Source of the DNA: Tetradesmus obliquus | Lineage: Eukaryota > Chlorophyta > Chlorophyceae > Sphaeropleales > Scenedesmaceae | DNA: 64,000 nt | Assembly (NCBI GenBank): GCA_030272155.1 | Contig: CP126193.1 | Span: forward strand, 7,006,001 to 7,070,000 | Reading direction: 5' to 3' | In this document: positions 58,381 through 64,000 of the stretch, piece after piece | Numbering within the stretch: the first letter of the stretch is position 1 | How the letters are laid out: the number at the start of each line of letters is the position of its first letter | Translations under genes and position numbers: made by a program | Notes under the pieces: model-generated | What the model saw: the letters and a program-made list of their open reading frames with translations, nothing else | Databases searched by the model: none | What the model was told of the DNA's origin: nothing

Positions 58381-59674
58381 CCGTCAACAAAGCTAATGTC
58401 TGAATTCATGTTCCACTGAATGTGTGTTTTGGCTGTTTCATAATCCAGGGTGTTTGTGTGTCTCCATGCAGCAAGCAGTCCTTCTGGCCTGCTGGCCAGC
58501 CGCTGTGTTGACTGCTGTTCTGGCTTGGGATGCTTGCCCAGCTGCTCCGTGGTGTGGCTACAGGCAGCTTGAAAGAAGTGTCTAGTGAAGGTTGGGATGC
58601 ATACAGTGCATGCACAGCGCAAACTCGACGCTTCAACACGCACACTTTTGATGTACATAACAGACTGGGAGGAGATGCTGCCCAATCTTTTGATGGGTAG
58701 CTATTATGCCCAAGCTGTTGTGTTTTGACTGTTACAGAATCATATTGTGGGATCGTCGTTGTGTGTTTCACTATTGCAGAATGAAATTGAGGGTACGTCG
58801 CTGTGTTTTGACTTAGTCAAAAGCAGTAGCACTGCAGAATGATACTGTGGGCTCCTTGCAGCTAACAGGCCTCCTGGACTGCCACCCAGCAGCTGTGTTT
58901 ACTGCTGTTCAAGTGAAATGCCGGCCCTTTCTTCCACTGTTTCAAGGCAGCTTCAAGCTGACCAAGTTGGCAGCGACGCCGAAACTCAGTGCTGCAGGTT
59001 GCAGCACACCAGCATCAGTGCGTAAGTTTGGACACAGTGTTTCAGGGGATTCGAGGCTCTGAAACCATCTGGGGTTACTGCAGTGTGACTGTGTTGTGGC
59101 AATCAGCAGCCTGCCATGCTAATGGCTTCAGGTTGCTGGGCTGCAGGTTGCGTCATGCTGTCATGCTGTTAACCATGGAACTTCCATGATTATAGCAACT
59201 GACTTGCCATCTCCCGAGATAATGCACAAAGGTTGATGTATCCGCAGCTCGAGGCACGTGTTGTACCAGCAAAAACGTTAAGCGAATGCGACACAAGTCT
59301 GCTGTCGTGCAGATGCTTCTGGCTGGTGTGTTACTGCTGGTGGTGGTTGTAGCAGTTGTTGTAGCAGTTGCACCTGACACAGGGGGTTCATTCTGTGTGC
59401 AGTCGCAAATCCGTCCTGTTTTACTAGCTTTACGGCAACTGCGGTTTGCCAAAAGCTGGTAAAGAACATCTGCGACTCTTGATGACATTTCTCTGTTGCC
59501 TAATGTGCTTGAACCCTGGCGCAAAGGTGGCCGTACAGCATCGCTGCAGCACTCTCCTCTCCAGCAGTTTCCGTACCATCACAAACTCCGCCAGCCACAT
59601 CTGTATACTCATCTTTCCTTTTGCGTCGTTTGCAAATGAAGATCATGTCCCACCAAGCTTGAAGTGCTGGGGCC
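58381..59674. other. Intergenic with diverged duplications
   Basis: A pair of related segments (58465-58590 and 58850-58970) shares CCTGCTGGCC..CAGC, GCTGTGTTGACTGCTGTTC and GGCAGCTT motifs. Between them, GCAGAAT..ATTGTGGG and CGCTGTGTTTTGACT recur two to three times. No gene is recognised. Confidence 0.5.
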
Positions 59675-60328
59675 ATGGATTTCTTGCCGGAAGATACTGC
59701 AGCAGGACGCTTGCCGCCCACCGCGCACTTTGATCAGGTACAGCAACAACAAGGGATGCACTGCATCCGGTTGGTGATGCAGTGCCTGACAGGCAACCAC
59801 ATCGAAGAACTGCAGCTTGAGCAGCAGAAGCTGCAGCTGTAGCACGATGCATCTGCTGATAATGCGATTGTTGTCTTGTAAATAGCAAGATCAGCATAGA
59901 GATTAAAATGAAACTGGATTGTTCCGCTGTTATGTGCTGCAGCTGTGCAGCCTAGGTACTGTTGCCGCCTCCAGCCTGAGCCGCTTGTGGAAGCGGTCAG
60001 CACACGCCAAGCTGCTGCAGCGGCCACCAGCAGACCGCATAGCTGCCAAACAGGATGCAGTGCTCCTTCAGACTTACCACAAGAGCAAGGAGCTGAAACT
60101 TTGCTTAGAGGAAGTGCTGGAGTTGCATGCAGATGCGAGCGCTGAGCAAGTAGAGCACTTCCTGCAAGCTGTGCTTGCTGCGCGGCCAGTGGCAACGCTT
60201 GCCCGGCTGCTGGTGTGGCTGCAGCAGCGGCCAGAGCTGCTGCAGCTGCCTGAGCATGCAGCAGAGGAGCCGGGATCTGCTCATGAGAGATACTGCACGC
60301 TGTGGATGGGCTGCAGCCAAGGTAACCA

Positions 60329-60376
<48 letters not shown>

Positions 60377-61524
60377 AGTAACCATGTGTTCAACCTGTTG
60401 TGGCTCATACCATTTACGATGGTGCCAGGACCCACATGTAACCATCCTCTCTTGTTAGTAAAGGTAGCCAGAACCGCTTAGGCGGCAGCAGTGGGAACGA
60501 GGAGCGCGCGGCACAGCCACCCAACTCATACGCGACAGGCGCGGGCCAGGGCTGTGCATGTTGGCTGCTGCGCCGGGAAGCACTGTGCTGGGCAGCGCAC
60601 AGGCATACAGAGCTGTGGATGTACATACTTGTTATGCTTGCAGGAAGGCTTCAGATCAACACATTGCTGCCCAGTACATATCCGCTCGGGCGCCAAACTT
60701 ATATCTGTCTGGCTGCTGGTAACTCTGCTGTGTATGCTTGTCAATGTGTTGTGTGCAGCGCTGGGCGCCTTGTTGCAGCTCGTTTGTCAACACAACAGCA
60801 ACGCCAGGCTGCTGGAGCCAGCTGCAGAGGAGCTAGTCAGCGCTGGTGAGCATCGGTGTCTGACCAACAGCAGCCGCAGCAGCACAGCTCGTGTGTGACG
60901 AGACGAAACAGTGCAGCTGGTCCTGTGTAACTGTGCTGTCAGTAGGATGGTGTCTCGATACACCAAGCAACGCGCTTGGCTGCCAGCAGTAGGGTGCTGT
61001 ATCAGCAGCTGTTGAGATCAGAGCATGGTTATAATATTGTCAGCTGCAGCACACACCTTGGGTTGGGGCTGGGGACGCAAGCTGTGGCTCGCTCTGCACT
61101 TGCACTTTAGATGAACGCAGTACACTGCGGCGGTTGTTTGCGTCGTTGCCAGCAAGCCAGATGCCGTTGCCAGCGCGAGTAGACTGAGCTCCAAGCTGAG
61201 AGGTCCCTGAGCTTGCTGCTGCTGATGCATCTAACTTGTGGTGCAGGCTTGCCGCAGCAGCTGCCTGCATTCTTATGGCAGTCTACGCAGATCCGTGCAG
61301 CAGCTGGGCAGTCGCTCGGCACCGCCACACTGTTTGGGACCATCAGGCTCTGTGCAATGACAGCTGACCTTGCGACAACTGACAGCCTTACCAATCTGGC
61401 TGGCCTGCACTGGTCTTGGGCAGCTGAGCTGCTGCAGCAGCTGCTGAACTATGCTGTGGCTGCAGGCCTGATGCGGGCACTGCCAGGGGGCGGTGTGGCA
61501 GCAGCAGCAGTGGCAATCAGCCAG

Positions 61525-61557
<33 letters not shown>

Positions 61558-61773
61558 AGCGGGGACTGCAGCAGCAGCAGCAGCAGCAGCGATGAAGCTG
61601 GTGGGTCTTGTCTCGACCTCATCGCGCATGACCTTGCAGGAGCTGCTGTCGGCCTGATTGTGGATGCAGGGTCAATGCGCCTCCCAAAAGGCGGAGACAG
61701 CTCCAGCTTCACAGCAGATGCAGCAGTAGCTGAGGCTGCGCTGCAGCTGCTTGCATCGCGCTGCTGCCAGATA

Positions 61774-61814
<41 letters not shown>

Positions 61815-62059
61815 CTGGCTGCGGTTGTCGCAGCAGCTGGGCAGGCGCATGCGTGGGGACCTGCTGCTGCTGCCGGACCCTCAGGCTGGGCTGCTGCAGC
61901 AGCTGCTGCCTGCAGCACTGCTTGAAAAGGCACAAGCTGCAGCTGCGGGAGCGATGATTACAGCAAGCGACAGGCCAGGCCAGGAGCACCAAGTTGTGGT
62001 GCTTGCTTATGCCCGCGCAATGGCCTCAGTGCTGGTAAGCCATGTAGACTTGCTTAGCG

Positions 62060-62097
<38 letters not shown>

Positions 62098-64000
62098 TTG
62101 GGCAGCAGCTTGCCTGTGCTGTCTGCTGCGGCACTGCAGCTGGCAGCGGAGCTGCTGCTGCGGGCTGCTGCCGAGTGGCAGCGGCAGTACCTGCTGCTGC
62201 CAGCAGAGCAGCAGGCGCTGCTGCAGGCAGGAGCAGCAACAGAGGAGCAGCCTAGCTCAGTGCAGCAGGCACATCTGCTGATGGCCGGCGGTTTCATTGG
62301 CACGTGCTGCCAGCTGCTGCAACTGCAGATGAGTCAGGTGTGGGGCGCTGGGCAGTGGCAGCCGCAGATGCAGCTGCTGCAGCACGGTGGCGGGCAGGTG
62401 CTGCTGCAGGGCCTGAGCCTGGCGGTGCACTGCGGCAGGCTGGATAGGAAGCTGCAGTCAGAACCAGGCATGGCAGTTACAGGTTTGCTCTCCATCCTGC
62501 GACCAACTCGGGGTGGGTGAGGCTGGTCAGCTGAGCTAGCGCTGTTGCTGTTGGTTGAAATGACAAACAGTGACCCGCGACCACGTTTCTCAAGTGTCGA
62601 GCCATGTGAAACTCACAAGCATATGCAGCTGTTATTTGTCATATTGTATATTGGCAAGCACTGTGGTCTATTGGGCTGCACTCTGCACACTTGTTACATT
62701 GCTGCTGTGCAAGTTGTTAGCTGCCCGCTGCATGCGTGTGCCGCAAAGCTGCTTGTGGGAATTTTGCAGCAGAAGAGAATGTGCTGCAGTGTGATGCATG
62801 AAGGCTGGACACTTGTTGATTTCCTGGCTGTCGCATCTGCTGCTGCACCTCTCCTGTATGGTGGGCTTGCAACATGCAGGTGACAAAGACAGAGACGCCA
62901 CCCTCACCACCCGCGTCGACCTGTTCACCAGCCAGCTGGCGCGACAGCACCCGGTGCCCTTCTTCCAGTTCCTGGACATCTGCGCGCGGTCAGGCCAGCT
63001 GAATGCAGCCACTGGCGGCCATGTTGTGTACCGTGTGATGCATGGCGCTGCTAGAATCGGCACCAGGGGGCTGCTAGAGCTGCTGAGCAGCCCTGCAGCA
63101 GCAGCAGCACTGGGCTCGGCGCTGCTCAGCAGTGTGAAGCTGTGCACGGCACCTGACGCCCTGAGCATCATCACCTGCACGGGCAGGGCAGCAGCTGGCG
63201 AGACAGACAGTGTGGCGTGGCCACACGGATTAGTAGTGTCTTGCCTTCAAGCTGTCGGCAGAGCATTGTTGGCAGCAGTGATACATGCAGCAGAGGAGGA
63301 GGCAGTCCTCAGCAGCAGCAGCAGCAGTAGCAGCAGCAGAGATCAGGGCAAAGCATGTGCCCTGTTCCTTGCTGTGCTTCTGAGCAGGTGCTTGGTAGGT
63401 GTGCATGAGGCTCTGGGGGAGACGGGGCTGGAGCAGCAGCAGCGGCAGGACTACTATCGCGACGGCATTGAAGCAAACGACAGCGTGTACAGAGCTGTGC
63501 AGCTGCTTCTGTATGCCTCTCCATCTGCTAGTGTTGTGGGCAGCACATCATCCGCAGCAGGGAACACTACAGCCTGCACTAGCAGTACAGCTGGCCCACT
63601 GCCAGGGCATGAGAGCAGCAGCAGCAGCAGCAGCCAGGCTGTGCGCTGGCAGTATCTGCTGCGGCTGTGCGAGTCGCGCAAGCTGGCGGCTGCAATGAAT
63701 GCCTACCATCAGCTATGCGTGGACTTTGCCCAGGAGACACAAGCTGGAACACCCCGCTGCATGCAGCACATGCATCAGGACACACTAGCATTCTGCAGGG
63801 CGCTGGCTGCTGTTGCACCGCTGCCTGTGGTGTGCAACAACCCCGGGTGTGTGCAGCTGCGTGGTGTGTCGGAGGCGGCAGCTGCGCGGCACGTGTGTGC
63901 GGGGTGCGGCTGCCGCTACTGCAGCGCTGCCTGCCAGGCTGCTGGCTGGAGGAGCCACAAGAAGGGCTGCAGGCGCATGGCAGCATGCGGGATGCGGGTG
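59675..64000 (+). CDS. MYND zinc-finger protein, array copy 4 (intact, cut by the window end)
   Basis: Exons: 59675-59737 (a tentative 21-codon acidic first exon, MDFLPEDTAAGRLPP), 59943-60321, 60759-60845, 61247-62512 and 62880 to beyond 64000. Exon 2 has exactly the 379 nt of copy 1, and all phases fit. Conserved blocks are SSLSRLWKRSAHAKLLQRPP, LARLLVWLQQRPELLQLP, WAAELLQQLLNYAVAAGLM and LFTSQLARQHPVPFFQFLD. The MYND finger is complete: CNNPGC, CAGCGCRYCSAAC, then HKKGC. The frame is open up to the last base, at ACGMRV, close to where copies 1 and 2 end. The first exon differs from the MQQQR starts of copies 1 and 2, so it is uncertain. The rest is firm. Confidence 0.85.

Noticed and set aside
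59040-59080. tRNA T-arm-like GGATTCGAGGCTC
   Set aside because: No acceptor or anticodon stem could be paired around it.

Overview
The window reads as nuclear DNA of a green alga, most likely a chlorophycean (Sphaeropleales or Volvocales-like). The signs are multi-exon genes with GT-AG introns, very abundant CAG/CTG triplet tracts coding for Ser, Ala and Gln runs, TGTAA poly(A)-type signals after two genes, proteins with organelle-targeting-like or secretory N-termini, and C-terminal MYND fingers of a type common in chlorophytes. The placement is inferred; the genus cannot be read from the sequence. All exon models below were built by hand. Every splice phase was checked, and each intact complete model sums to a whole number of codons.

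Layout. 1-3745: no gene recognised, with a probable CACTA-like element at 1017-3485. 3746-7776 (-): a PAPS-dependent sulfotransferase whose coding exon is split by a 2961-bp CACTA (En/Spm-type) transposon at 4140-7100. It has matching CACTA/TAGTG ends, subterminal ATCCACA repeats and a 3-bp AGC target duplication. 9589-13232 and 14879-18256 (+): two paralogous secreted or membrane-anchored proteins of unknown function. 20674-21153 (-): an intronless Y14/RBM8A exon-junction-complex protein. 22890-27732 (-): a DUF4336 protein, probably organellar. 28623-39206 (+): a 16-exon gene encoding a SbcD-type nuclease and a SbcC/Rad50-type ATPase in one 1443-aa polypeptide. 39704-64000 (+): four tandem MYND-finger genes, numbers 1 and 4 intact as far as seen and numbers 2 and 3 broken. 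A small secreted-protein gene (56236-58150) sits between copies 3 and 4. A decayed copy of the SbcC terminal exon lies between MYND copies 1 and 2, which shows that the duplication unit began inside the SbcCD gene.

The most unusual feature is a recurring architecture I call exon echoes. In the two secreted-protein paralogues, DUF4336, SbcCD, the gene at 56236 and probably the MYND genes, short segments of about 90-150 bp that usually span an exon-intron border are tandemly repeated two to five times. Normally one copy belongs to the reading frame and the others lie as truncated exon pieces in the neighbouring intron or 3' region, mostly still carrying the splice-site dinucleotide. DUF4336 shows this at seven of its eight exons and SbcCD at nine of sixteen. 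A second pattern is a strand bias of triplet tracts. Exons carry CAG-sense runs, while introns often carry CTG runs that end at the 3' splice site, so that the tract itself forms the acceptor.

No functional operon or pathway links these genes. Two neighbouring pairs are divergent (sulfotransferase with the first secreted gene; DUF4336 with SbcCD) and may share promoter regions. No tRNA, rRNA or CRISPR was found.
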